From contig NZ_OY782186.1 in the NCBI RefSeq assembly GCF_963677685.1, forward strand, positions 248,001-312,000: 64,000 nt of DNA, read 5' to 3'. The notes below the pieces were generated by a model. It did no database searches, had not been told where the DNA came from, and saw only the letters and a list, made by a program, of their open reading frames with translations. Source of the stretch: an uncultured Bacteroides sp. (GTDB lineage: Bacteria; Bacteroidota; Bacteroidia; Bacteroidales; Bacteroidaceae). A program made the position numbers and the translations under genes. Positions 54,928-64,000 of the stretch are shown here, piece by piece. Each line of letters opens with the position of its first letter. The stretch's first letter is position 1.

Positions 54928-56307
54928 CTATTGAATCAACTTGTCTAGCAAAGGAATAAGCGATTTATCACTAGGGCGCAAAGCATCTGCAGAATTAATT
55001 GTACCATCAGGATTAATCATGATAAAGCGAGGAATAGCTGCTATCCCCCAATCTTTGCTAATCTTTTCATGTTGCTCTTTATTAGTTATAAATTGGGGCC
55101 ATGCAGGAGCATCATCAGTTATCATCTTTTTCCATGATCCCATATTTGTATCTATAGAAATGCTAATGAATTGTATTTTAGGATTATCTTTATAATGTTC
55201 AACCAATTTTTCTAAATAAGGTATCTCTGCCTTGCACGGACCGCACCATGTAGCCCAAAAATCAACATAAAGTAATTTTCCCTTGTATTCAGCAAAATTA
55301 TGCAGCTTTCCTTGTATATCAATAAACTCACTATTAGGTGCCTCGACTCCTGATTTTGTATTCTTCATGGATTCTATCTTGTAGCTATATGCCTTAATAA
55401 CCTCAGGATTTCCAATCTTTTTATACGGTTCCCAGAAAAGATCAATATCATCTCCTGAGCAACGTTGTATCACATAATTCAAAATCATTACCTCAAGCTC
55501 TTGCTTTATCTTTAGGTTTTTCACATACTCATTGGCAATATTTACAAACTGCACCCCGTACATAGCCGGATCTTTTTCATAGACATTAGATATCTTACTT
55601 TGGACAAAAGCCGATATGAGGGAATAACGTTCATATTCAGGATCATTTACATCAATATCATTCAATATTGTTTGTATTTTCTCGTCAGATGCAATATCTA
55701 TTCCATTAGCTTTATCATATGCACGCATCAATCCGATACGAAAACGCAGATATTCACAATCGTTCATTCTTTGCGCTAACGATGCCAATTCTTTCACTTT
55801 AATTTTTGTGACACCTTCTCTATAATTCGCATGATACTCATCAAGCATAGACAACTTTTCTTCATAATTTGCCAATGTCTCTTCAGTACCTCCTTTCATC
55901 GAAAAATATTTCGGATATGAATATCCTTCACCAAACTGGTTGATTAAGCGGCAGGCATCACTTCCCTCTCCACAAAAATCTACAATATTCTTTCCATTTT
56001 CTTGCAGCACTTTTATTTTCAGTGTATTTCCATTCTTCAAGTACAGATATTTTATATCCGAATTAATAGCAAGAAGATACTGCACGTAATTATCCCCAAT
56101 CGTATCATTATAAGTATAATTACCATCAACATCAAACTTTGGCTGAAACATCTTCGGTGTTTTAGAATTTGAAATCGGACAGGCTATTATTATTTTCTTT
56201 TGCACAGCCGTATCAGCAACATTTAATTCAAGCAATTGTGCATGTAAAATGCAAGGTGCTATCATAAGCATAACTAGACTTACGAAAGCTAATTTTCTTT
56301 TTGTCAT
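54928..56307 (-). CDS. TlpA family thioredoxin-like disulfide reductase
   Basis: A 459-residue secreted protein. It has a signal peptide (FVSLVMLMIAPCILHAQ), a large N-terminal region (residues about 25-320, DUF4369-like in style, mostly helical in its second half), and a C-terminal thioredoxin-fold domain with FWATWCGPCKAEIPYLEKLV and a cis-Pro loop AIPRFIMINPDG. Such proteins keep periplasmic thiols reduced. It is last in the operon with SusC/SusD, 11 bases after the TraB-like gene. Confidence 0.88.
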   Translation of the reverse strand: MTKRKLAFVSLVMLMIAPCILHAQLLELNVADTAVQKKIIIACPISNSKTPKMFQPKFDVDGNYTYNDTIGDNYVQYLLAINSDIKYLYLKNGNTLKIKVLQENGKNIVDFCGEGSDACRLINQFGEGYSYPKYFSMKGGTEETLANYEEKLSMLDEYHANYREGVTKIKVKELASLAQRMNDCEYLRFRIGLMRAYDKANGIDIASDEKIQTILNDIDVNDPEYERYSLISAFVQSKISNVYEKDPAMYGVQFVNIANEYVKNLKIKQELEVMILNYVIQRCSGDDIDLFWEPYKKIGNPEVIKAYSYKIESMKNTKSGVEAPNSEFIDIQGKLHNFAEYKGKLLYVDFWATWCGPCKAEIPYLEKLVEHYKDNPKIQFISISIDTNMGSWKKMITDDAPAWPQFITNKEQHEKISKDWGIAAIPRFIMINPDGTINSADALRPSDKSLIPLLDKLIQ

Positions 56308-56317
56308 TATTCTAAAT

Positions 56318-57292
56318 TTACATTATTGGTTCCACTTTATAACCCAAATTTCTCAGATCAGATATAATACCTTCTGAGCCTTTATAAGCAAATAAATGGG
56401 CAAGCCCTACAACAATCAGAGTAGGTTTTGCATGAATGATTTGTACTATTCTTTTCATCCATTTCATATTACGTCCTTTTACATCCATCAGACTAGAAGA
56501 TAATCCTAGTGAATTATTGCCATCAGATAATTCATTTATAAGCTCTTCACCTTTACCAGTTTGATAAAGTTGCCTTAACTTTTGTATCCGATCAGATTTT
56601 TCACCGTACGTGTGGCAAAGCTTATATAGTTCATTCATTTTATCTGCAAGTGTCTGTTGTTTCAACGGCATTTTCTTCGCTTTCATTTTTTTCAAAATAG
56701 AATCTTGCACAGCAAATGGTTCAAGCATTTCAATAAGCTTGCCATCTCTTACAGCTTGTGCATGCAAATAATAGTCTATCGAAACAAATTCCTGTTGCAT
56801 ATTTTCTTGGGTAATACCAAGCATTTGTATGGAATACATCATCTGCATTATCATAGCTGCATATCCCGGACGCATATTCGAAACATACATCGGATATACC
56901 ACCTTCATTAGCGAATCTATTTCAGCAGCTTTTTCCTCTCCCATTATTTTATCATAAGTACTGTCTGCTGGCAAAAGTATCTCTTCAGCTGTAAGTTTTG
57001 TTTTCTTATTAGATTGCGGAGATTGTGTCAACGCCTCTATCCCTGTATTTGAAGGTGTATGGTTCATATCCGTTTCAAAACATACTTGAGGTATTTCGGT
57101 ATATATCCTCTCAAATCCCGGAATACTCTTCACTGTTTCTCCACGCATAATATGAAAACTGCCTAAAAGATATGACGGGCTTTTTAAGCCATTACCAGAT
57201 ATTTTAAAAAAAATAGCGTTGTTGTCTGCCGACTGGGCATATAACCCCGCCGGCAACAGCAGCAAACATATCAGTATTATTTTTTTTATCAT
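56318..57292 (-). CDS. TraB/GumN family protein
   Basis: A 324-residue secreted protein with a signal peptide (ILICLLLLPAGLYAQ). The family's paired Gly-His motifs are present at both ends: PSYLLGSFHIMRGE near residue 42 and LIVVGLAHLFAYKG near residue 295, with an FETDMNH glutamate segment between. The TraB/Tiki superfamily includes metal-dependent proteases. Bacterial GumN members are often next to envelope or uptake genes without a known substrate. It lies in the SusCD operon. Confidence 0.88.
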   Translation of the reverse strand: MIKKIILICLLLLPAGLYAQSADNNAIFFKISGNGLKSPSYLLGSFHIMRGETVKSIPGFERIYTEIPQVCFETDMNHTPSNTGIEALTQSPQSNKKTKLTAEEILLPADSTYDKIMGEEKAAEIDSLMKVVYPMYVSNMRPGYAAMIMQMMYSIQMLGITQENMQQEFVSIDYYLHAQAVRDGKLIEMLEPFAVQDSILKKMKAKKMPLKQQTLADKMNELYKLCHTYGEKSDRIQKLRQLYQTGKGEELINELSDGNNSLGLSSSLMDVKGRNMKWMKRIVQIIHAKPTLIVVGLAHLFAYKGSEGIISDLRNLGYKVEPIM

Positions 57293-57307
57293 AATAGTTT
57301 TATAAGA

Positions 57308-58024
57308 TTAGTTTGCATCACGCATATAGCGTACACAGAAATAGTGAGCAAATGAAGTAGCGCTATGACGTTCCACCTTGTTAATATAAGGCATTATCTT
57401 ACGATAAAAAATACATTCATTAATCTTTCTAGTATCTATGGTAGAAGTCCAATATATCCCTTCATCATATTGGCGATAAGTTTTTACATAATTATCAGTA
57501 TCATTCCCATAACCCCATTTACATAATTCTCCACCAAAGCGCAAATTGAGCCCGGTACCTTGTTCAGCCGTTTGTATCATAAGATAAGATGCACCATTTC
57601 TCCAACCCTCTTTTTCAGTATCATAAGAGGACATCCCTAATGCCTTTTCAAGTTTTTTCCAATCATCATCTGAAGGAAGCCTCCAGCCTTCAGGGCAATT
57701 TTCTAATGCTTGTTCATAAGAATAATAATTCCCAAAATCTACCAAGTATTGTTGAGCCATTCCAAAGTCAGACACTCCAACAATACCAACCTCTCCCCAT
57801 GGTTTCTCCTCTGTAAGATCATAATAAGGCGTACCACATTTCAGATTTTCAGCCATCCAATCTTGCGTTCCTATTCGAACCCATTGATATTCATTTCCCT
57901 CCTTATCTAGCATGGTTCCCATCGCTAAGGGTTTCACAGTAAGAGTTCCATTATCATCATCATCACAGGACGTGAATACGCCCATTAGGATCATTGTGAT
58001 AAACATATAAAATATCTTTTTCAT
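57308..58024 (-). CDS. FISUMP-domain lipoprotein
   Basis: A 238-residue lipoprotein (lipobox LMGVFTSC, followed by DDDDNG, a surface-export-like acidic stretch). It has the Fibrobacter succinogenes major paralogous domain: RIGTQDWMAENLKCGTPYYD, YYSYEQALENCPEGWRLPSD, GIYWTSTI and the closing CVRYMRD. The fold is related to C-type-lectin-like folds and probably binds a ligand or matrix at the surface. The ligand is unknown. It sits 12 bases after the metallohydrolase-like gene. Confidence 0.85.
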   Translation of the reverse strand: MKKIFYMFITMILMGVFTSCDDDDNGTLTVKPLAMGTMLDKEGNEYQWVRIGTQDWMAENLKCGTPYYDLTEEKPWGEVGIVGVSDFGMAQQYLVDFGNYYSYEQALENCPEGWRLPSDDDWKKLEKALGMSSYDTEKEGWRNGASYLMIQTAEQGTGLNLRFGGELCKWGYGNDTDNYVKTYRQYDEGIYWTSTIDTRKINECIFYRKIMPYINKVERHSATSFAHYFCVRYMRDAN

Positions 58025-58035
58025 AATTTCACTTT

Positions 58036-58959
58036 TTAATCTATTACTTTTATTCCCATAGATTTAATAATCTCTCTCAAAAGATTGAATCTCTCAATAA
58101 CCAAAGGATACCCAGCCATCATCTCCTCTACTTCCGATGGCGAATAGGTACAAACCGCATCAGTAAAGTATTCTAGATCAAAATGTCTCATAGCAAAATA
58201 ATAATAATTATAATCTTTCCAGAAACCATGAGTCCGTGCCAAATGGTCATCTACCCCATATGGGATATCAAATTCTGTTTTACCCACTTGATAATATTTT
58301 TCACCATAACTATAGAATGCGGAAAGCTTATCTCCACTTAAGCGTTCAAGCTTATTTAAAACAATCTTCTTAAAAACTGTTGTAAAATAATCCTCATCTT
58401 GATATCCTGTATCTCCATTTGTGCTAATAGCGTAACAACGTGTTCCTAAAAGTTGTATCGGATGCGCCTCTACATCAGAATAGTAGTAAGGTACAACTAT
58501 TTCCCATACCCCATTATTATTTTCCCATGTTGTTATAGAATCTACAATAAGGAACGAATAAGGTACTGCTTTACCCAAACGCTCAGCAAGCTTTTCCTTT
58601 ATGAGATTTGCCGCACGCTTTTTATTTTCTGAACCTTCAATATATTTATAAGTATATCTATACGATATAGCTTCTCCAATTAACGAATAAGCTAGATCTA
58701 CTAATTCGACATTCCAAATAGGGTTACCATATGCATCCATACCGTTTTGCTGTTTATACAATGTATCATTAAACAGCAAATAAGCACTAGTTTCTTTATA
58801 AAAATTCCTTCTCAATTCAGCCATTTCACTCTGATCACTTTCCGATGGGGCAAAAAGATTCTGATCAGCATAACTAGGCGACGTATCTTCTTCATCAGTA
58901 CATGCTGTGAACCCTAATAGCACGACACTTAATGCAACATAAAATCTGATTTTTTTCAT
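58036..58959 (-). CDS. Lipoprotein resembling zinc metallohydrolase, active-site motif missing
   Basis: A lipoprotein with lipobox VLLGFTAC. The position after susD, the early ELRRNFYKETSAYLLFNDTL, and the C-terminal HGFWKDYNYYYFAMRHFDLE with a Glu/Tyr-rich helix and SMGIKVID ending recall the substrate-import-associated zinc metallohydrolase lipoproteins. No HExxH is present: where it would fall (about TTVFKKIVLNKLER) the His and Glu are replaced. If the family assignment is right, this copy is probably a binding protein rather than an enzyme. The family assignment is from memory of the pattern and is moderate. The ATG at 58959 gives the lipoprotein signal. Confidence 0.6.
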   Translation of the reverse strand: MKKIRFYVALSVVLLGFTACTDEEDTSPSYADQNLFAPSESDQSEMAELRRNFYKETSAYLLFNDTLYKQQNGMDAYGNPIWNVELVDLAYSLIGEAISYRYTYKYIEGSENKKRAANLIKEKLAERLGKAVPYSFLIVDSITTWENNNGVWEIVVPYYYSDVEAHPIQLLGTRCYAISTNGDTGYQDEDYFTTVFKKIVLNKLERLSGDKLSAFYSYGEKYYQVGKTEFDIPYGVDDHLARTHGFWKDYNYYYFAMRHFDLEYFTDAVCTYSPSEVEEMMAGYPLVIERFNLLREIIKSMGIKVID

Positions 58960-58979
58960 TTTGCGATTTATTTTTTGAT

Positions 58980-60563
58980 TCAATAAACTTTCGATTTTAC
59001 CACTTCCCTAAACGGACGTATATTACTGCCAATATTCTGTTGAAAATCTTTTACCGATTTGGGGATATCAAGCACCATCCCGCCGTCATCGGTAGTGAGT
59101 TCGTAATAATTCGTTTGCTGCGGAATTATTTTATTATTTATGCTAGCATAAGTAGTAAATGAATGCTCCACCTTGAAGACTTCAGGATAATTTTGATCTA
59201 CTGCATAACGACGCATATCATACCAACGCTGCCCTTCAAGACAAAATTCTCTTTCCCTTTCCTCCCTAATATACTTCACTAATTCTTCACCTGTAAGAGC
59301 AATAGCATTGGCATTTTTCACACGATATTTCCGCAATTCAGTGAGATACTCCGTCGCATTTTGAGTTTCTCCTAACTGAGCACACGCTTCTGCGGCATTG
59401 AGGTAAGCTTCAGCAGAACGAAATAAAAATTGATCTGAAACTCCTTTATATATGCCAAGGCTCTTTTCACTGTTGTCTATTTTATGATAAGAAGGCTCAT
59501 TACCTTCTCCATATTTAGTTTGAAAAAAAGTATACTTTCGAGTATCATCTTTATCATAAAGAGCATAAAGACGATCGGAAATCTTCCATACCGGAGAATA
59601 TGGAGTGCCATAATAATCTCCACCCGGATGCGTATATAACAGACTTCCTAAGGTAGTACCTCCCATCGAAAACACATTTTCTACATTTGCCTTTGAAAGA
59701 GGAAAGATATCCTCCTCCATGCCATTCATCTGTTGAAGTTTGTTATTCTCTTTAAGTGAGAGTAACGCATATTTCTTTGCATTGCTCCAGTCCTGCATAT
59801 ATAATGCCACACGACTACGCAATAAATAGACAGCATTGATGCTTACTCTGTGAATAGACTGTGGTGAATGTAAGGTAGACAAATACTCTTCAGCATCATT
59901 TAGGTCGTTAATTATTTGATCATATACCTCTTGCACGCTATTACGTACATATTCTTTATCTTCTATATACTCTGTGAGTTTCACAGGGATTCCCGGAGTT
60001 GAAGCAGCAGTACTCGGCACATAAGGCTTAGCATACAAGTTCACTAACACATAATAATAGAGTGCACGCAGAAAATGAGCTTCACCATTCACCTTATCAG
60101 CTAATTTTTGTTCTTCCTCATCCTTGATAGCCAATTGTTTGGCTTCAGCCAAAATCATATTACAAGTCGCAATGTGCGTATAAGACAAGTTCCAATACAA
60201 TTGCTCTGTACCCTCATAAGTGTTTTTTTGCCTATGGTCAAGATATAAACTTTGCTGCCAAGTAAAATAGGGATACATCAAATTTCTATAGTTCAAACGA
60301 TCCGGATCTGTAGCAGGTGTTAGATTTTCGTCCAATTCATCCGACATGAAATGAACTGGTAAATAATTCGTATTATAAATCTGTATATAATAATTTGCAT
60401 TAGCCACAAGACCTACACCAAGAAATCCACTACCTACAATCAGTTCGTCAAGATCAGTGAATGATCTTACGCGACTTAAGTCTTGCGAATATTCTTTAAG
60501 AAAATTACTCGAACACGAACTCAAAGCTAAGATTATGCCTACTATGAATGATATTTTTTTCAT
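58980..60563 (-). CDS. SusD/RagB family lipoprotein
   Basis: The surface lid of the second SusCD importer. It has lipobox ILALSSC followed by SSNFLKEYSQDLSR, a helical N-terminal domain (HFLRALYYYVLVNLYAKPY) and the C-terminal REREFCLEGQRWYDMRRY. The frame opens at 60590, overlapping susC; ATGs at 60575 and 60563 avoid this, and the latter (MKKISFIVGIILAL) starts the signal directly. About 528 residues. Confidence 0.93.
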   Translation of the reverse strand: MKKISFIVGIILALSSCSSNFLKEYSQDLSRVRSFTDLDELIVGSGFLGVGLVANANYYIQIYNTNYLPVHFMSDELDENLTPATDPDRLNYRNLMYPYFTWQQSLYLDHRQKNTYEGTEQLYWNLSYTHIATCNMILAEAKQLAIKDEEEQKLADKVNGEAHFLRALYYYVLVNLYAKPYVPSTAASTPGIPVKLTEYIEDKEYVRNSVQEVYDQIINDLNDAEEYLSTLHSPQSIHRVSINAVYLLRSRVALYMQDWSNAKKYALLSLKENNKLQQMNGMEEDIFPLSKANVENVFSMGGTTLGSLLYTHPGGDYYGTPYSPVWKISDRLYALYDKDDTRKYTFFQTKYGEGNEPSYHKIDNSEKSLGIYKGVSDQFLFRSAEAYLNAAEACAQLGETQNATEYLTELRKYRVKNANAIALTGEELVKYIREEREREFCLEGQRWYDMRRYAVDQNYPEVFKVEHSFTTYASINNKIIPQQTNYYELTTDDGGMVLDIPKSVKDFQQNIGSNIRPFREVVKSKVY

Positions 60564-60576
60564 TTTTGTCTTCATT

Positions 60577-63500
60577 TTAAAATATAACATTTACACCAAA
60601 TGAGAAACTTGGCCGTTCACTAAGTTGTATTGTCGTAAATCCTCCTTGCGTAGGTGTTTGTCCTTTAAGAGCAGGATCACAAATCGTAAATAGATTATAG
60701 CCTGATAATGTCAAAGCCAAGCGTTCAAGTTTCAAATGGCTCAGCCATTTTTTATCAAATTCATACGTAGCACTTATGCTCTGCAATTTAAGATAATCGG
60801 CACTCACCACTCGGATATTAGAATAATCATACATTTCCCAAGCACTCCGGGCAATAGGTTGACCATTTTCCTGATAAGTAGGGCGAATTGAATAGTGAAG
60901 ATTATACTTTGTATAACTTCCACTGGTGCTTGGAATAATTGCCGGGATATTGGTTTTATTTTCATCACCCGGATTTTGCCAACGTCGCAAATAATCACGA
61001 CTATAGTTACGGTCCGGACGTATATCACTGCTATAAACATTATCACTTACCGCACTTCCATACATTGCAAAAAGCCTGGTTTTAGCTCCTAAACTGTAAG
61101 CCATATTAATATTTGCATGCCAATTTTTATAACGGAATGTATTGGTAAGATTACCCTGTATGTTAGGATCTCGTTTCCCTGACGCCTCAAGCACTAAGGT
61201 ATAAGTGTCATATTTGCTCAATCCATAAAGATCAGATACATTATTCTGGTAATCATCGAAGATTGGTCCTCCATCTACCGTACTAAGGCCTAAAAAGCGA
61301 TAGCTATAAAATGTATTCACACTTTTACCCTTCACAAGTGCTGTCCCATTAAGGAAATCGCTCAATTCATAAGTCTGTGCATCCGGAAAAGAATTCAAAG
61401 AGTTTATAATTTTAGAAATAGAAGTAGAGAGCGTCCAACGAAAATCGCGGCTACGTAGAGGCGTATACGTAATATCAAAGCTATAACCTTTATTCGCCAA
61501 ATCTCCTCCATTAATCACATAGCTTTCAATTCCGTTAATAGAAGAAATTCTCTTAGTCATAAATGCATTTTCAGTCTTTTTATAAAAGAATGATATTTCC
61601 ATTCCCAATCTGTTGTTAAGAAGCAACATATCCATTCCGAGATTATAAGATTGCGTTATCTCCCATTTTAAATTAGGATTAGGATAAGAATGTATGGTAG
61701 AATAGTATGAATTATAATAGGCATTCATAGAACCTTTCTTAATAGACATCGTAGGTGATTGGTCATTAAGCATATTTCCTTGGTAACCATACGATGATTT
61801 CAAATTCATATAATCTATCCATTTGTAGTTGAATAAACCGATACGCTTTAAATCTAATGAGCCCGACAAGGACCATATCGGAAGAAATTTATCATTAGAG
61901 CGATCGCCAAATTTATTTGAGCCATCCACACGTCCATTGAGGTTAATGCGAAACATATTATTATATGCGTAGGTAAACGAAGCATAAGAAGATAGAGTTT
62001 TTGTCAGGTTATCCTTTATAACAGGTACATTGCTAGTCAGCCATGCTGCATACGAGGTATATACCGTAGGATCAATATTGGGCACAAAGGTTTTACCTCG
62101 ATCTGGATAATAGCCTCTTGTAACATTTTTATAAGTAGTATATTTATCGTGATACATCTCCATTCCGACAGTGGCATCAATATGGTGTACGTTATCTCTA
62201 CCAAAATATTTATTTGCGTCAAGCTGTAAGCGAACTGTATAATTACGATCACGGGTAGAGTTTTGAGTCAGTTCTCCCCCTTGTGGCATTAAAGATATAG
62301 AAGGCTCTTCTATTGTTTCCCCAAATTCAGAATAACGCAAACTAGACGCATAAAAAACTTTGTCTCCCCAATAACTCTCAATATTGGTATTTTGGTTAGT
62401 ATATGATACAATTGCATTACCTCGAAGCCAGTCTGTAAAAGTAAAGCCCAAATTAGCATTGACCGTAAATGAAGATATCTCTTGCGTATTTGCACTATTA
62501 TCTAACTCATTCTGTATATTATATTTATATGATTCTGTACTAGATATTTTCTTTTGGTAATAATAATAATGCCCATTTTCATCATAGCAAGGTATTGTAC
62601 GTGATGTTTGATAAGCATATTGCACAGGGTTAATAGATGATTGCCTATTATTACGTTTATAGTTATAGCCTGTAATCGAGAACGAAGCCGTTAAAAATTT
62701 GCTAAACGTATTATCAAGGTGCATCGAAGCAGTATATCTCTCACTATCGCTGCTCTTAATAACATCATTCTCCTTGTTATACCCTAAAGATGCATAATAA
62801 CGGGATTTTTCGGAGCCACCACTCAAGCTGGCTGTTTGCTGGCTAGACCAACTGTCACGGCAAAGGATATCAAACCAATCAGTATTTTGAGCTTCGAGTT
62901 TAGCTACACTGGAATTGAACTGTTCATTATTTATTTCATTGTTATACAGTTTGTTTAGTAATCCTTCATAACCCACAAGATTGATATCGCTACTATATAA
63001 ATAATGATCCTGAGCCAACTCACGCGAAAATTGTACACGTTCCTTGCTCGACATCACATCTACCGAACGATCCGAATATCTCGGACGGCGTTTATAGTTC
63101 ACATTCATATTATAACTAACCTGAGCTTTACCCTTATAACCTCTCTTTGTGGTAATTACAATAACTCCGTTTGCAGCTTTCACTCCATAAATAGCAGTGG
63201 CAGCAGCATCTTTCAAAACATCAATGCGTTCAATATCTTGAGGATTAATACCAGCAATAGCGTTACCTATCCGATTCACGTAATCAGGGTCATTTAGCTC
63301 TTCCGGTGAAATTTCTACAGGATCTTTCACTACAATACCATCTACCACCCATAGCGGTTCACGATTTCCAATCAACGTAGAAGTACCGCGAATTCGAATT
63401 TTAGGAGCAACACCTATTTCACCAGAGTTACTACTTACAATCATATCGGGTATTTTCCCTTCAAACATCTGATCAATGCTATTCACATCACTACGCAAAA

Positions 63501-64000
63501 GATCTTCTGCTTTGATTGAAGTAACAGCACTGGTTAAACTACGTTTATTCAATATCTGATAACCGGTAACTACTACTTCATCCAGAATACCATTATCTGC
63601 TAATGCTACGTTTTTGTTAAGAGATGAATCTCCCAAACGAACATTAATATCCGAAGTTTTCATACCAATATAAGAAAAAGAAACCCGACAAGCATCACAC
63701 GGAATATTAATAGTATAACATCCATTAGCATCTGTAATAGAATGGTAATTGGTATTTTTAATATAAACATTTACGCCCGGTAATTCCATACCATCCTGAT
63801 CTCTTACTATACCGCTCATTTCGCGCAACTTAGCCTCCTTTTGCTTTACTACGGTAACAAAATTTTCTTCTATTTTATAAGTGTAGCGAGAATTGCTTAA
63901 TATACGATCAAGCACATTGGCAACAGTTTCATTATCACACTGAATAGTAACACTTGGAATATCTTTAGTCAAATTAAAATTATATATAAAATTGAGTCCA
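60577..64000 (-). CDS. SusC/RagA transporter with STN domain, N-terminus beyond window
   Basis: The reverse frame stays open to the window end, reading GLNFIYNFNLTKDIPSVTIQ, so the signal peptide lies outside. It has an N-terminal secretin/TonB (STN) domain (NETVANVLDRILSNSRYTYK), a carboxypeptidase-D-like domain (MSGIVRDQDGMELPGVNVYI), a plug (DEVVVTGYQILNKRSLTSAV, DVLKDAAATAIYGVKAANGV) and a barrel ending FGVNVIF. The STN domain usually means control by an anti-sigma/ECF sigma pair, expected just beyond the right edge. It is the first visible gene of the six-gene operon. Confidence 0.93.
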   Translation of the reverse strand, partial: GLNFIYNFNLTKDIPSVTIQCDNETVANVLDRILSNSRYTYKIEENFVTVVKQKEAKLREMSGIVRDQDGMELPGVNVYIKNTNYHSITDANGCYTINIPCDACRVSFSYIGMKTSDINVRLGDSSLNKNVALADNGILDEVVVTGYQILNKRSLTSAVTSIKAEDLLRSDVNSIDQMFEGKIPDMIVSSNSGEIGVAPKIRIRGTSTLIGNREPLWVVDGIVVKDPVEISPEELNDPDYVNRIGNAIAGINPQDIERIDVLKDAAATAIYGVKAANGVIVITTKRGYKGKAQVSYNMNVNYKRRPRYSDRSVDVMSSKERVQFSRELAQDHYLYSSDINLVGYEGLLNKLYNNEINNEQFNSSVAKLEAQNTDWFDILCRDSWSSQQTASLSGGSEKSRYYASLGYNKENDVIKSSDSERYTASMHLDNTFSKFLTASFSITGYNYKRNNRQSSINPVQYAYQTSRTIPCYDENGHYYYYQKKISSTESYKYNIQNELDNSANTQEISSFTVNANLGFTFTDWLRGNAIVSYTNQNTNIESYWGDKVFYASSLRYSEFGETIEEPSISLMPQGGELTQNSTRDRNYTVRLQLDANKYFGRDNVHHIDATVGMEMYHDKYTTYKNVTRGYYPDRGKTFVPNIDPTVYTSYAAWLTSNVPVIKDNLTKTLSSYASFTYAYNNMFRINLNGRVDGSNKFGDRSNDKFLPIWSLSGSLDLKRIGLFNYKWIDYMNLKSSYGYQGNMLNDQSPTMSIKKGSMNAYYNSYYSTIHSYPNPNLKWEITQSYNLGMDMLLLNNRLGMEISFFYKKTENAFMTKRISSINGIESYVINGGDLANKGYSFDITYTPLRSRDFRWTLSTSISKIINSLNSFPDAQTYELSDFLNGTALVKGKSVNTFYSYRFLGLSTVDGGPIFDDYQNNVSDLYGLSKYDTYTLVLEASGKRDPNIQGNLTNTFRYKNWHANINMAYSLGAKTRLFAMYGSAVSDNVYSSDIRPDRNYSRDYLRRWQNPGDENKTNIPAIIPSTSGSYTKYNLHYSIRPTYQENGQPIARSAWEMYDYSNIRVVSADYLKLQSISATYEFDKKWLSHLKLERLALTLSGYNLFTICDPALKGQTPTQGGFTTIQLSERPSFSFGVNVIF

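Overview
The window is chromosomal DNA of a Bacteroides-like member of the Bacteroidales. Supporting signs are low GC with AT-rich gaps, many copies of the Bacteroides -7 box TAnnTTTG (some with a -33 TTTG 20 bases upstream), two SusC/SusD pairs, a three-subunit fumarate reductase operon, a SAM-II type riboswitch before metK, and the conserved gene order ftsX-DUF3098-uppP-truB-queA-folK. The species cannot be fixed from sequence alone.

Layout. 1-3.7 kb: the end of dusB (incomplete at the window edge), then the forward run U32 peptidase-like protein, thioesterase, dprA. 3.65-3.75 kb: a probable small RNA with its own promoter and terminator. 4.0-7.6 kb: the frdCAB operon (reverse). 7.7-9.3 kb: an AraC-type regulator divergent from a secreted PAP2 phosphatase. 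9.3-15.5 kb: S41 protease, coaD, parE-like topoisomerase subunit, an acyltransferase-like protein and a Ca2+/Na+ exchanger, all reverse. 15.45-16.1 kb: a non-coding stretch with a 42-bp perfect palindrome. 16.1-19.9 kb: a TonB-dependent receptor followed by a metallophosphoesterase broken by one missing base. 19.9-28.5 kb: reverse housekeeping genes (methyltransferase, MazG-like, tRNA-Gln, tyrS, tatD, yidD, rnpA, hemD, DUF4271, LOG, metK). 28.5-33.8 kb: folK, queA, truB, uppP, DUF3098, ftsX and a methyltransferase. 33.9-41.8 kb: pspC-like gene, miaB, a second small RNA similar to the first, a small membrane-anchored protein, a CoA transferase, dacB, a PH-like protein and nadB.

The right third is accessory. 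41.9-50.3 kb is a compact polysaccharide utilization locus (susC, susD, surface glycan-binding protein, BACON-GH5 glucanase), probably aimed at a beta-glucan-type polymer. 50.5-54.6 kb has an MscS channel and a 2.9-kb module bounded by 308-bp direct repeats about 99% identical; each repeat carries the same 41-residue single-span membrane protein gene. 54.9-64.0 kb is a six-gene SusC/SusD operon without carbohydrate enzymes: STN-containing SusC (cut by the window end), SusD, a lipoprotein that looks like an inactive zinc metallohydrolase, a FISUMP lipoprotein, a TraB/GumN protein and a TlpA-type thioredoxin, closed by a clear terminator.

The observations most worth following up are the two related small RNAs, the repeat-bounded module with its duplicated tiny membrane protein, the enzyme-poor SusCD/TlpA operon, and the long palindrome.
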